From the NCBI RefSeq assembly GCF_002954665.1, contig NZ_MSCM01000002.1:778767-842766 (forward strand): a DNA stretch of 64,000 bases, read 5' to 3'. The stretch's first letter is position 1. Each line of letters starts with the position of its first letter. Made by a program: the position numbers and the translations under genes. Positions 33,638 through 42,664 of the stretch are shown piece by piece. The notes below the pieces were generated by a model. The model searched no databases and was not told the origin of the DNA. It saw nothing but the letters and a program-made list of their open reading frames with translations. Source of the DNA: Polaribacter glomeratus. Lineage in GTDB: Bacteria > Bacteroidota > Bacteroidia > Flavobacteriales > Flavobacteriaceae.

Positions 33638-35710
33638 TTAACCTTTTATTTTCGCCTTTGGCGGATGTGGTAATTGATCAAAACCCATATTGAATAGCGT
33701 AAAACCAAAAATATCGGCGTATTGGGCAATGGTTTTTGTAACCGGAGTTCCCGCACCATGACCCGCGTTGGTTTCTATTCTAATTAACGTAACATTTTCT
33801 CCGCTTTGTTTGTCTTGCAATTCTGCCGCAAATTTAAAACTATGGGCAGGCACAACTCTATCGTCGTGATCACCAGTGGTTATTAAGGTTGCAGGATGTT
33901 TTACACCTTTTTTTACATTGTGCACTGGCGAATATCCTTTTAAATATTCAAACATTTCTTTGCTGTCTTCTGCCGTTCCATAATCATAAGCCCATCCTGC
34001 GCCAGCAGTAAATGTATGATAACGCAACATGTCTAAAACACCAACTGCTGGCAATGCAACTTTTACTAAATCGGGTCTTTGCGTCATTGTTGCACCTACC
34101 AATAAACCTCCATTTGACCCACCACTTATTGCTAAAAACTCTGATGAAGTATATTTTTTTGCGATCAAATATTCTGCAGCAGCGATGAAATCATCAAAAA
34201 CATTTTGTTTTTTTAATTGAGTTCCTGCATCGTGCCATTTTTTTCCATATTCTCCTCCGCCTCTCAAATTTGGCACAGCATAAATGCCTCCTTGTTCCAT
34301 CCAAACAGCGTTTGTTATACTAAAAGCAGGCGTTAAATTCACATTAAAACCGCCATAACCGTATAAAATAGTAGGATTTTTCCCATTCAATTCCAAACCT
34401 TTTTTATACGTAATTATCATGGGTATTTTTGTACCGTCTTTTGATGTGTAAAAAACTTGTTTACTTTTAAAAGCATCAGCATTAAAAGCGATGGAGGGTT
34501 TCCAATACGAAGTATAGGTTCCGTTTGTTGGATTGAATTTAAAAGAAGATGCAGGTGTATTGTAATTTGTAAATGAAAAATACAATTCTTTTGCAGTTGT
34601 TTTTCCGCTAAAACCACCGGCAGAACCAACACCAGGTAATTTTACTTCCTTAAGTAAGTTTCCGTCAAAATCGTATTGCAATACTTTTGAAACCGCATCA
34701 ACCATATAGGTTGCAAAAAAATATCCTGCTCCAGTTGACGTACTTAACACATTTTCTGTTTCTGGAATAAAATCTTTCCAGTTTTCTGGAGTAGGATTTG
34801 CCGCATCTACAGTAACCACTTTTTGATTTGGAGCGTTCAAATTTGTAGCTAAATACAATTTACTTCCTCTGTTATCAATAATATGTGTATCAGTTTTTAC
34901 ATCGCCTAAAATTGTAATTAATTTACTGTTATTTTCTGATAAATCTTTGATAAATAACTTGTTTCCCGAAGTAGAAACTTGTGCTGAAATTACCAAATAC
35001 TTATAATCTTCGGTTAAAGAACCAAAAACATATCGGTGTTTTTCTGATGGCACTCCGCCAAAAATAACTTCATCTTCTTTTTGTGAGGTTCCTAATTTGT
35101 GATAATATAATTTATGCTGATCTGTTTTTGCTGATAATTCGCTTCCTCTAGGTTTGTTGTAACTTGAGTAGTAAAAACCTTCGTTTTTGTACCAAGAAAC
35201 GCCCGAGAATTTAATATCTACTAAAGTATCTTCTTTAATTATTTTTGATTCTGAATCTATAATAATTATTTTTCTCCAATCAGAACCGCCTTCAGAAATA
35301 GAATATGCAGCTGTTTTTCCGTCTTCAGAAAAACTTAAAGAACCTAAAGACGTAGTTGCATCCTCAGAAAAAGTATTTGGATCTAAAAAAACTTCTGCTT
35401 CGGCGTCACCTTTTTTTCTGTAGACAACCGATTGATTTTGCAATCCATTATTTTTAGAAAAATAAGTGTAATCGCCTTCAATAGATGGGATTCCTACTTT
35501 TTCATAATTCCATAATTCTGACAATCGATCTTTTAATTGTTCTCGGTAAGGAATTTTGCTTAAATAATCGAAAGTAACTTCATTCTCGGCTTTAACCCAA
35601 GCTTCTGTATCTGCACTTTTATCATCTTCTAACCATCTATAGTTGTCTACAACTGTTGTTCCGAAAAGAGTTTCTATAACTGGGTTTTTTCTAGTTTTTG
35701 GGTACTTCAC
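33638..35710 (-). CDS. Prolyl oligopeptidase family serine peptidase
   Basis: A 690-residue enzyme with an N-terminal beta-propeller (to ~residue 410) and a C-terminal alpha/beta-hydrolase domain. The nucleophile elbow is [10 protein letters not shown] (serine near residue 530), the acid lies in [12 protein letters not shown] (~615) and the histidine in NAGHGAG (~652). It cleaves short peptides after proline. The start is GTG 35710 ([13 protein letters not shown]); no ATG lies upstream before a stop. No signal peptide is seen, so it seems cytoplasmic, while many Bacteroidetes homologues, as I recall, carry one. Confidence 0.93.
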   Translation of the reverse strand: MKYPKTRKNPVIETLFGTTVVDNYRWLEDDKSADTEAWVKAENEVTFDYLSKIPYREQLKDRLSELWNYEKVGIPSIEGDYTYFSKNNGLQNQSVVYRKKGDAEAEVFLDPNTFSEDATTSLGSLSFSEDGKTAAYSISEGGSDWRKIIIIDSESKIIKEDTLVDIKFSGVSWYKNEGFYYSSYNKPRGSELSAKTDQHKLYYHKLGTSQKEDEVIFGGVPSEKHRYVFGSLTEDYKYLVISAQVSTSGNKLFIKDLSENNSKLITILGDVKTDTHIIDNRGSKLYLATNLNAPNQKVVTVDAANPTPENWKDFIPETENVLSTSTGAGYFFATYMVDAVSKVLQYDFDGNLLKEVKLPGVGSAGGFSGKTTAKELYFSFTNYNTPASSFKFNPTNGTYTSYWKPSIAFNADAFKSKQVFYTSKDGTKIPMIITYKKGLELNGKNPTILYGYGGFNVNLTPAFSITNAVWMEQGGIYAVPNLRGGGEYGKKWHDAGTQLKKQNVFDDFIAAAEYLIAKKYTSSEFLAISGGSNGGLLVGATMTQRPDLVKVALPAVGVLDMLRYHTFTAGAGWAYDYGTAEDSKEMFEYLKGYSPVHNVKKGVKHPATLITTGDHDDRVVPAHSFKFAAELQDKQSGENVTLIRIETNAGHGAGTPVTKTIAQYADIFGFTLFNMGFDQLPHPPKAKIKG

Positions 35711-35958
35711 GCTTTTATTTATTTGATTTTTTTCTCTTTACAATAAACTAAAATTAGACACGCCAAAAGAAGAATAAAATAATTTTTGGCTCTTAATTTT
35801 AAGTTTCAAAAGTTTCTCAAATTTAATTAAAATAGAAGCTTATAAGTTGTATGAAATCAAGTTTTTATTAATTTTTAAGATCTTAAACACACTATTTGTA
35901 ATGTTTTTAGTTGTAAAACGACTATTTTCACAGAAATGATAAAAAATATTTTTATACT

Positions 35959-36318
35959 ATGACAGAAAATTTAACAAAAGAAACGTTCCTAAAAAAGGTT
36001 TTTAATTTTGAAGAAAACAAAGAATGGAAATTTGAAGGAAAAAGACCAGTGCTAATCAATTTTTATGCTGATTGGTGTGGACCATGCAAAATGTTAGCGC
36101 CAATTTTAGAACAAATTTCAGAAGAATATGGCGATAAAATTGATGTTTACAAAATAGATACAGAAGCAGAACAAGAATTGGCTGCGGCATTTGCAATTAG
36201 AAGTATCCCAACTATGTTATTTTGCCCTTTAGAAGGTAAGCCAGAAATGGCAAATGGCGCTTTACCAAAACAAGAATTAGAACGCATTATTGCAGATGTT
36301 TTAAAAGTTACGAAATAA
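35959..36318 (+). CDS. trxA: Thioredoxin
   Basis: A 119-residue protein with the classical active site WCGPC (C40, C43) and the cis-proline loop SIPTMLFC. It reduces protein disulfides in the cytoplasm with thioredoxin reductase, which is not in this window. The N-terminal extension of ~25 residues before the fold is short but typical for flavobacteria. The TAA stop at 36316-36318 is immediately followed by the left end of an IS982-like element, which therefore removes whatever terminator the gene had. Confidence 0.94.
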   Translation: MTENLTKETFLKKVFNFEENKEWKFEGKRPVLINFYADWCGPCKMLAPILEQISEEYGDKIDVYKIDTEAEQELAAAFAIRSIPTMLFCPLEGKPEMANGALPKQELERIIADVLKVTK

Positions 36319-37295
36319 ACCTGTTGTGCATTTTAAATAATGCTAATTTTAATATTGTTTATATTTCTATTAAATACAAATTTGTTGATATATTGAATAG
36401 TTGTTAACGCTGTTGTTTTAGATAATACTCTAGTTTTAAATACATTAAAATATTAACGTAATTTCTTCTAATCATAAATTGGTCACATAATTGCGAAAAT
36501 AATGTTTCAATTCTTTTTCTTTTCTTTCTAAATATATAAGGTTGTTTTTTGAAGTTTTCTTGATTTTTTCTCATTGGAGTATCTAATTTTATATTACATG
36601 TTTCAAAAAGATTTAATTGGACTTCTGCTGATAAATATCCTTTGTCTGCTATTAAAACACAATCACTAATTTGATTTCTAATATCTTTTAAATAGTGGAT
36701 ATCATGGACAGAAGCTGGACTTAAATCAATACTTTGAAAAACACCACTTACAGAACAAACAGCATGTAATTTGTAACCATAATAACTAGAAGATTGAGAA
36801 GCACAATATCCTCTGTCTGGATAGCTATAACTCACTTCCTTGAATATTTTAGAACGTGAACTTCTTGATAGTTTGCAAACCTCTAAAGGCATACTATCAA
36901 CAATAAAATATTCCTCAAATTCATTAAACTTTGAGGCTAATTTTAGTCGAATTTCATTCAGGTGATTCACTAAATTCCTTCTTTTTTTATTGTAAACACT
37001 TCGCTCTATTTTATTTAAAATACTTTTTGGTAACTGTCTAAATAAATCCATTTCGCTGTCTATGCTCATAAATTCAGCAGTAAGACTTAAACAAATCAAT
37101 TCTAAATCACTTAATTTAGGTTTACGCCTTTGATAGGTTAAAAGTTGCTCTTTTGATATTTTTCTTAATACTTCCAATATTCTTTCGTAATTTGCACTTA
37201 TGTTGCTCATTGTAAATGATTTGTGGTTAAATCAATTTACTGATTTTCAGTAAGATGAGCAACTATTTTAACTTAAATCATAATGCACAACAGGT
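36319..37295. mobile_element. IS982-family-like insertion sequence
   Basis: The element is 977 bp. The terminal inverted repeats are ACCTGTTGTGCATT at 36319-36332 and its complement at 37282-37295; one further outer base (A36318/T37296) also pairs. A single transposase is encoded on the minus strand with intact DDE residues. No convincing target-site duplication is seen (left flank ends gaaataa, right flank begins tattatt). Family assignment is from the transposase motifs. Confidence 0.85.
36404..37210 (-). CDS. IS982-family transposase
   Basis: A 268-residue DDE transposase. The three acidic residues are D105 in YFIVDSMPLEVCK, D189 in VLIADKGYLS and E235 in KRIETLFSQLCDQF, in the order and context of IS982 enzymes. 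The frame is open and complete, so the element may still move. The gene is antisense to trxA, and read-through from trxA would enter it backwards. Confidence 0.88.
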   Translation of the reverse strand: MSNISANYERILEVLRKISKEQLLTYQRRKPKLSDLELICLSLTAEFMSIDSEMDLFRQLPKSILNKIERSVYNKKRRNLVNHLNEIRLKLASKFNEFEEYFIVDSMPLEVCKLSRSSRSKIFKEVSYSYPDRGYCASQSSSYYGYKLHAVCSVSGVFQSIDLSPASVHDIHYLKDIRNQISDCVLIADKGYLSAEVQLNLFETCNIKLDTPMRKNQENFKKQPYIFRKKRKRIETLFSQLCDQFMIRRNYVNILMYLKLEYYLKQQR

Positions 37296-37527
37296 TATTA
37301 TTACTAAAAACATTTTGCAAATATTTATAACTTATCAATATTAATCTCTTTATTAAATGTGAATTATTCAAAGATTAAAACACTTAAAGCTCAGTTTCCA
37401 GATTCTAGAAATAAAAAATCTCTACTTTTTTTAAAATCTTAAATATCTATTTACAATTTTTAGATTTGATTTAGATTTTTTAATTAAATTTTATGATTTT
37501 AGTTTATTTCTTTAGAGAGATAATCCT

Positions 37528-37535
37528 TATTTTTG
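37528..37535 (+). promoter_or_regulatory. -7 box upstream of azurin
   Basis: TATTTTTG fits TAnnTTTG exactly and lies 36 bp upstream of the azurin start codon. No clear -33 TTG was found, so confidence is limited. Confidence 0.4.
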
Positions 37536-37570
37536 TTTAACGAAATATTATAAACGTAAAACAAAAAAAT

Positions 37571-38101
37571 ATGAAATTATTTAAACTATCAGTTTTATTT
37601 ATCTTTTTATTTGCACTAACAAGTTGTGGAGGAAACGATAAAAAAAAGGAAGAATCAACTCCTAAAAACGAAGTTGTAGTTCCAAAAAAAGCAGAACCAA
37701 AAGTTGATTTGTACAGTGACATTGAGGCGTCTAACGATATTTTGTTGACTTCTAGTGATGCATCTGTGTATAGTCAAGAAGTTTTGAAGGTTGAGGGAGG
37801 TAAAAAAGTGAAACTTACTTTTAAACATACTGGAAAAATGGACAAAAAAGTAATGGGGCATAACTTTGTTTTGCTTAAAGACGGAGTTAGCATGGCTACA
37901 TTTGGTAAAGAAGCAGCTAAGGCAGTTTCAAATAATTATATACCAGAAAATACCCAAGATGTTATTGCGTATACCAATTTAATTGGTGGAGGTGAAGAAA
38001 CAACAATCGAGTTTGATGCACCAGCACCAGGAACTTACAGATTTATTTGTACTTTCCCTGGACATTATGTTTCTATGAAAGGAACATTTGTTGTGATCTA
38101 A
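37571..38101 (+). CDS. Azurin-type copper lipoprotein
   Basis: The 176-residue protein has a signal peptide and lipobox (ALTSCGG, C18), then a linker rich in Lys and Glu. The cupredoxin domain (residues ~45-176) has the type 1 copper ligands H97 (MGHNFVLL), C160, H165 and M169 (ICTFPGHYVSMKG). It shuttles electrons in the periplasm or at the membrane surface, possibly to a cytochrome c oxidase or peroxidase. It has its own promoter-like box and a strong terminator. Confidence 0.92.
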   Translation: MKLFKLSVLFIFLFALTSCGGNDKKKEESTPKNEVVVPKKAEPKVDLYSDIEASNDILLTSSDASVYSQEVLKVEGGKKVKLTFKHTGKMDKKVMGHNFVLLKDGVSMATFGKEAAKAVSNNYIPENTQDVIAYTNLIGGGEETTIEFDAPAPGTYRFICTFPGHYVSMKGTFVVI

Positions 38102-38129
38102 ATATAAAATTTTATAGTAAATTTAGAAA

Positions 38130-38163
38130 AGCGAGAAATTTTTAAATTTCTCGCTTTTTTTTT
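38130..38163 (+). terminator. Terminator of azurin
   Basis: AGCGAGAAATTT (38130-38141) pairs with AAATTTCTCGCT (38144-38155) and is followed by a run of nine T. It ends ~50 bp before the convergent radA stop codon. Confidence 0.85.
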
Positions 38164-38212
38164 ATCAGTATTTCTCTTTTAAAAATAGTGTTTAATTTGG
38201 TTCGTGTAAAAA

Positions 38213-39577
38213 TTAGCTAGCAAAAAGTGTCGCAAAAGCTTCTTCAATTTTGCCAACGAGGATTAATTTGATTCCATGGTTTTTATTGGCAATCTTATTA
38301 TATTTTGATGCTACAAAAGTTTTGTAACCTAATTTTTCGGCTTCTAAAATTCGTTGGTCAATTTTAGAAACTGGTCTAATTTCGCCAGCCAAACCAACTT
38401 CTGCAGCAAAACATACATTTGGATTGATGGCAATATCTTCATTGGATGATAAAATTGCTGCAACAACTGCTAAATCAATTGCTGGATCGTCTACATTTAT
38501 ACCACCTGTAATATTTAAAAACACATCTTTTGCACCTAATTTAAAACCGGCTCTTTTTTCTAAAACAGCTAAAATCATGTGTAACCGTTTTAGATTGTAA
38601 CCTGTTGTAGAACGCTGTGGAGTTCCGTAAACAGCGGTAGAAACCAATGCCTGAATTTCGATCATTAAAGGACGAATTCCTTCTAAAGTTGAGGCAATTG
38701 CCGTTCCGCTTAAATCTGCGTCTTTTTTAGAAATTAGTATTTCTGACGGATTAGAAATTTCACGTAACCCGTTGGATAGCATTTCGTAAATTCCTAATTC
38801 TGATGTAGAACCAAATCTATTTTTCTGGCTTCGTAAAATTCGATAGGTATGATTTCTATCGCCTTCAAATTGTAAAACAACATCTACCATGTGTTCTAAA
38901 ATTTTTGGCCCGGCAATGTTTCCTTCTTTGTTTATGTGACCAATTAATAAAACCGGAGTTGCAGTTTCTTTTGCAAATTTTATCAACTCTGCAGCTGTTT
39001 CTCTAATTTGAGAAATACTACCAGGAGAAGCTTCAATGGAACTTGTGTGTAGTGTTTGTATAGAGTCTATGACCAAAACTTCTGGCTCAGTTTCTTCTAT
39101 ATTTTTAAAGATTTGTTGCGTGTTGGTTTCTGTTAAAATTAAACAATTAGAGTTTTTGCCTTCTAATCTTTCTGCTCTCATTTTTATTTGCGACTGACTT
39201 TCTTCACCAGAAACATACAATACTTTTTGACGGATGTTTAAAGCAACTTGGAGCAATAAAGTCGATTTACCAATGCCGGGTTCACCGCCCAAAAGCGTTA
39301 CAGAACCTTTTACCAATCCGCCACCTAAAACCGTGTCTAATTCGTTGTTATTAGTAACAACTCTTTCTTCTGGATTTAACTGAATATCAGCAATTTTTAA
39401 AGGTTTGTTTACGGTTTGTTTTGCTGTGGTAGATTGTTTCCAAACACGTTTTTCTTCTTTATGAATTACTTCTTCTACAATGGTATTCCATTCTTTACAA
39501 GCACCACATTGGCCAACCCATTTTGCATGTTGAGTTCCGCAATTTTGACAGAAAAAAGTTGTTTTGATTTTTGACAT
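38213..39577 (-). CDS. radA: DNA repair protein RadA
   Basis: A 454-residue RecA-related branch-migration helicase. The N-terminal C4 zinc finger is CQNCGTQHAKWVGQCGAC. Walker A is LGGEPGIGKSTLLLQ (around residue 95), the RadA-specific KNRFG motif appears in RSQKNRFGSTSELG, and a C-terminal Lon-protease-like domain has TGGINVDDPAIDLAV and VGLAGEIRPV without the catalytic dyad in use. Length and order are those of the family. Confidence 0.96.
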   Translation of the reverse strand: MSKIKTTFFCQNCGTQHAKWVGQCGACKEWNTIVEEVIHKEEKRVWKQSTTAKQTVNKPLKIADIQLNPEERVVTNNNELDTVLGGGLVKGSVTLLGGEPGIGKSTLLLQVALNIRQKVLYVSGEESQSQIKMRAERLEGKNSNCLILTETNTQQIFKNIEETEPEVLVIDSIQTLHTSSIEASPGSISQIRETAAELIKFAKETATPVLLIGHINKEGNIAGPKILEHMVDVVLQFEGDRNHTYRILRSQKNRFGSTSELGIYEMLSNGLREISNPSEILISKKDADLSGTAIASTLEGIRPLMIEIQALVSTAVYGTPQRSTTGYNLKRLHMILAVLEKRAGFKLGAKDVFLNITGGINVDDPAIDLAVVAAILSSNEDIAINPNVCFAAEVGLAGEIRPVSKIDQRILEAEKLGYKTFVASKYNKIANKNHGIKLILVGKIEEAFATLFAS

Positions 39578-39617
39578 TTAGAATTTTTATGACACGAATT
39601 GCACAAATTTACGCTAA

Positions 39618-39917
39618 TTATTTACGAAGTTTAGAAGGACTTTGAAAAGTATTAAAAATTTGAAGTATCTTAATATGCTTTTGGCTTAGAATGATGTAAA
39701 TAATCTTATAATCTCTTATGATCATTCTTCTATAAGGATCGCCAAGAAATTCGTCAATTTGATATTGATTTACAAAATTAATATTGAAACCGGCTTCATA
39801 AATATCATTAACTACATTAAAAGCTGTTTTTTCTGAAAATGTTAATTCTTTTACATTTTCGAAGATAACTTGTAAATCCGATGTTGCTTTCTCAGACCAT
39901 TCAACTTTAATTCTCAT
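39618..39917 (-). CDS. ParE/RelE family toxin
   Basis: A 99-residue basic protein with the RelE/ParE fold signatures: IKVEWSEKATSDLQVIFENV at the start, then YRRMIIRDYKIIYIILSQ and IKILQIFNTFQSP near the end, where the conserved Arg and the final beta-strand lie. ParE toxins block gyrase, RelE toxins cut mRNA; which applies cannot be decided. It starts directly after the antitoxin stop, so the pair is co-translated. Confidence 0.85.
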   Translation of the reverse strand: MRIKVEWSEKATSDLQVIFENVKELTFSEKTAFNVVNDIYEAGFNINFVNQYQIDEFLGDPYRRMIIRDYKIIYIILSQKHIKILQIFNTFQSPSKLRK

Positions 39918-40166
39918 TTACCAAGAAAGTATTTTCTTTTGTAATTGTTTTGAAGATATAAATGTACCTTTTTCAGCTTCTTTTACTTTTTCAATATACA
40001 TTTCTTTGGTTAAAGCCTTTCCATCAACGGTATATGCAACAATTTCTTTATTTTTTTCTTCTTTTTTACAATGTACATTATACACAGCTTCTACTTCATT
40101 TAAAACGTTTTCATCAGTTTCTAAAATCCATTTTGCTAAAGCTTGTCTTTTTTCTTCTAGGTTCAT
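39918..40166 (-). CDS. Antitoxin partner of ParE-like toxin
   Basis: An 82-residue acidic helical protein, opening MNLEEKRQALAKWILETDEN, with a lysine-rich tail ending KKILSW. The C-terminal segment GKALTKEMYIEKVKEAEKGT could wrap the toxin. A start at 40178 would add MHRI; ATG 40166 gives the beginning usual in homologues I remember. DNA-binding motifs are not clear. It lies one base upstream of the toxin gene. Confidence 0.78.
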   Translation of the reverse strand: MNLEEKRQALAKWILETDENVLNEVEAVYNVHCKKEEKNKEIVAYTVDGKALTKEMYIEKVKEAEKGTFISSKQLQKKILSW

Positions 40167-40245
40167 AATACGATGCATTTTACCAAAGATACCAATTTAT
40201 AAGTAATTATTAAAGTTGATAAATTGTTCTAAAAGCTGGCAAATA

Positions 40246-40354
40246 GTTGCGTTAGCGATTGAAACGACATCCTTTTTGCTTTTTTTTTTGCAAAAAGATA
40301 TAGTGTAAAGCGCGACCTGGTCCTGATTTTTATCAGGATAAAGGAACGCCCAAC
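40246..40354. repeat. Structured dispersed intergenic element
   Basis: In the spacer between the antitoxin and a flippase-like gene, outer arms GTTGCGTT (40246-40253) and AACGCCCAAC (40345-40354) pair with a 2-nt bulge. They enclose hairpin CTTTTTGC/GCAAAAAG (40272-40279 with 40290-40297) and hairpin TCCTGA/TCAGGA (40321-40326 with 40333-40338). The motif 'AAAGCGCGACC...GGAACGCCC' is one I recall seeing in many flavobacterial spacers. It may be a REP/MITE-like repeat or an RNA 3' element. Confidence 0.5.
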
Positions 40355-40389
40355 TTCTCGATACATTTTTTTTAAAAAACTATTCGAAG

Positions 40390-41334
40390 TTATTTGTTCT
40401 TATTATATATTGGTAAGAATACAAAAGCCAAACCGCCAAAAACGATAATCATAGCAGTTTGTGCGGTCCACATAATCCAACCAAAAGCGGTTGCAGGTTC
40501 TGTAGGAATATCAAACAAAGCCAATGCGCCAGCAACTGCAATTGGGTATAAACCTATGCCGCCATTGGTTGCAGCAATAGAAAACCCGCCAGCGATAAAG
40601 CCAATTAAAATTCCGCCAAAAGGAACGTTTAAACCATTAATTGCAGGTATTGTTGCCCAAAACATTGCCACATACATTACCCAAATAAACAACGTATGAA
40701 ATATAAATGCCCATTTGTTTTTCATTTTAAAGATGCTTGTAACACCTTCTATTAAACCCGCAACAAAGGTTTTAATTTTTAACAAAAACCCTGATTTTGC
40801 TTTTTTTACAAAGGATGAAAAAATGAAAAAACCAATACTTAAAACGGCTAAAAAGATGATAATTTTTGTTGGATTAAAGTTTTTTGTAAGCAGATTGTAA
40901 ATAAAATCGAACTGAACAAAAAGTGTAATTGCAACGATAGAAAGCATCATAATTAAATCTGCAATTCTTTCTGCAACAATGGTTCCGAATCCTTTTTCGA
41001 ACGGAATTTTCTCGTAGTTTGCCATTACGGTAGCTCTAGAAACTTCGCCTGCTCTTGGTAAGGCTAAATTTACTAAATAGCCAACTAAAACCGCCAAAAC
41101 ACTAATGGTAAATTTTGGTTTAAAACCTAAAGGTTCTAGCATAAACTTCCATCTATACGCTCTAGAAAGATGGCTTAAAATACCAAAGAACAATCCAAGA
41201 AAAATAAAACTATAATTGGCTTCTTTAAAATATCCCAGAAGTACATCTATAGAAATTTTAGAGAGCGAATACCAAACCAAAAAACCTCCCAAGATGAGAG
41301 GTACTATTATTTTTAATACTTTTTTAATATTCAA
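40390..41334 (-). CDS. Lysylphosphatidylglycerol synthetase-type flippase membrane protein (UPF0104)
   Basis: The protein has ~314 residues and about eight membrane segments, with PLILGGFLVWYSLSKISIDV at the start and GYLVNLALPRAGEVSRATVM, the conserved NL.LPR.GE.. motif of the family. Members move or modify lipids or serve as uncharacterised membrane proteins. The longest reading (to 41382) overlaps panD by 43 bp; a TTG at 41334 (MNIKKVLKIIVPL), 5 bp after the panD stop, gives a more usual start and is chosen. It is co-directional with panD and panC. Confidence 0.75.
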   Translation of the reverse strand: MNIKKVLKIIVPLILGGFLVWYSLSKISIDVLLGYFKEANYSFIFLGLFFGILSHLSRAYRWKFMLEPLGFKPKFTISVLAVLVGYLVNLALPRAGEVSRATVMANYEKIPFEKGFGTIVAERIADLIMMLSIVAITLFVQFDFIYNLLTKNFNPTKIIIFLAVLSIGFFIFSSFVKKAKSGFLLKIKTFVAGLIEGVTSIFKMKNKWAFIFHTLFIWVMYVAMFWATIPAINGLNVPFGGILIGFIAGGFSIAATNGGIGLYPIAVAGALALFDIPTEPATAFGWIMWTAQTAMIIVFGGLAFVFLPIYNKNK

Positions 41335-41339
41335 GATTT

Positions 41340-41690
41340 TTAGGTAAGTGTGTTGTCTTTTTCGTTTGGAAAAACTAAACAAGGTTTAAACTTTTTAGCT
41401 TCTTCAAACTCCATAAAAGCATACACAATTAAGATTAAAACATCACCTACGGCAACTAAACGCGAAGCAGCACCATTTAAAGTGATTTCGCCACTTTTTC
41501 TTGGTCCTGGAATTGCATAGGTTTCTAAACGGTTACCATTATTGTTATTTACAATTTGAACGCGTTCTCCTTCTATAATATTGGCTGCATCCATTAAATC
41601 TTCATCAATGGTAATGCTTCCTATATAATTTAAATCGGCACCTGTAACTTTTACACGGTGGATTTTAGATTTGACTACTTGTACTAGCAT
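41340..41690 (-). CDS. panD: Aspartate 1-decarboxylase
   Basis: A 116-residue pyruvoyl enzyme that makes beta-alanine from aspartate for pantothenate synthesis. The self-cleavage site G24-S25 in [14 protein letters not shown] is intact, and [20 protein letters not shown] and [12 protein letters not shown] match the family. It lies 24 bp after the panC stop, so both committed enzymes of the branch are expressed together. Confidence 0.96.
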   Translation of the reverse strand: MLVQVVKSKIHRVKVTGADLNYIGSITIDEDLMDAANIIEGERVQIVNNNNGNRLETYAIPGPRKSGEITLNGAASRLVAVGDVLILIVYAFMEFEEAKKFKPCLVFPNEKDNTLT

Positions 41691-41714
41691 GTTGCAAAAA
41701 TACTATTTTTTTGT

Positions 41715-42566
41715 TTACAAATTATGTAATCGAATGTTATCAATTAATCTGATTTCTCCGGCAAAAATCGCAATAAAAGCCCGGTATTTTTTACCAGATT
41801 CTTTATTTTTTACAGTTTCTAATGTTTTTTCATCAGCAATGGTAAAATATTCTAATTTAAATAAAGGCTGTTTTTTAAACTGATCTTCTACCCATTGGGT
41901 AACTTCATCGGCATTTTCTAACCCAAACTTTTTGCGAACTTCTTTTAAGGTTTTATAAATAAAAGGTGCTGCTTCTCTTTGTTGTTTTGTAAGTCTTATG
42001 TTTCTTGAGCTCATTGCCAAGCCGTCTGCTTCTCTAAAAATAGCACATCCTTTAATTTTTATATTGATGCGATGTTTTTTTACCATTTTTTTGATGATTT
42101 GCAATTGCTGAAAATCTTTTTGGCCAAAATAAGCTCTGTGAGGAGTTACAATATCGAACAATGTTTTTACAATTGTACCAACACCATTAAAATGACCATC
42201 TCTAAATTTTCCTTCCATTTGATGTTCTAATCCATCAAAATCAAAGGAATCTGCAACTACATTTGTATTGTAAATTTCTTCTACAGATGGATAGAAAAGT
42301 ACATCACAAGAAACACTTTCTAGCAATTTAGTGTCGTTTTCTATGGTTTTAGGATATTTTGTTAAATCTTCGGTATTGTTAAATTGAGTAGGGTTTACAA
42401 AAATACTTACTACAATAATATCATTTATCTTCTTAGCCTGACTAATTAATGATAAATGACCTTTATGCAAAGCGCCCATTGTTGGTACAAGACCAATGGT
42501 CTTTTTTTGTGCTTTTAGGCTCTGTAAATATACTTTTAACTCGTTTTTTTTCTTAAAAATTATCAT
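41715..42566 (-). CDS. panC: Pantothenate synthetase
   Basis: A 283-residue enzyme that joins pantoate and beta-alanine using ATP. Signature blocks are TIGLVPTMGALHKGHLSLI (HxGH nucleotide site), VSIFVNPTQFNNTEDLTKYP and HRAYFGQKDFQQLQIIKKMV, followed by ADGLAMSSRNIRLT with the KMSKS-like loop. Full length. It heads the panC-panD-flippase run and is divergent from the GT5-like gene. Confidence 0.96.
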   Translation of the reverse strand: MIIFKKKNELKVYLQSLKAQKKTIGLVPTMGALHKGHLSLISQAKKINDIIVVSIFVNPTQFNNTEDLTKYPKTIENDTKLLESVSCDVLFYPSVEEIYNTNVVADSFDFDGLEHQMEGKFRDGHFNGVGTIVKTLFDIVTPHRAYFGQKDFQQLQIIKKMVKKHRINIKIKGCAIFREADGLAMSSRNIRLTKQQREAAPFIYKTLKEVRKKFGLENADEVTQWVEDQFKKQPLFKLEYFTIADEKTLETVKNKESGKKYRAFIAIFAGEIRLIDNIRLHNL

Positions 42567-42664
42567 TCTAAAACTTTAGGAAATGTATGCAAACTTACCA
42601 TTTTAACACGATATTAGCATAATAATTTGTATTTTCGCAAATCTTATAAAAAGAGTTTGAATTA

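Noticed and set aside
36311..37303. Target-site duplication of the IS982-like element.
   Set aside because: Flanks gaaataa and tattatt share no direct repeat beyond chance.
39962..40206. Two plus-strand open frames over the antitoxin gene.
   Set aside because: Antisense to a well-supported antitoxin gene, with low-complexity Phe/Leu-rich translations.
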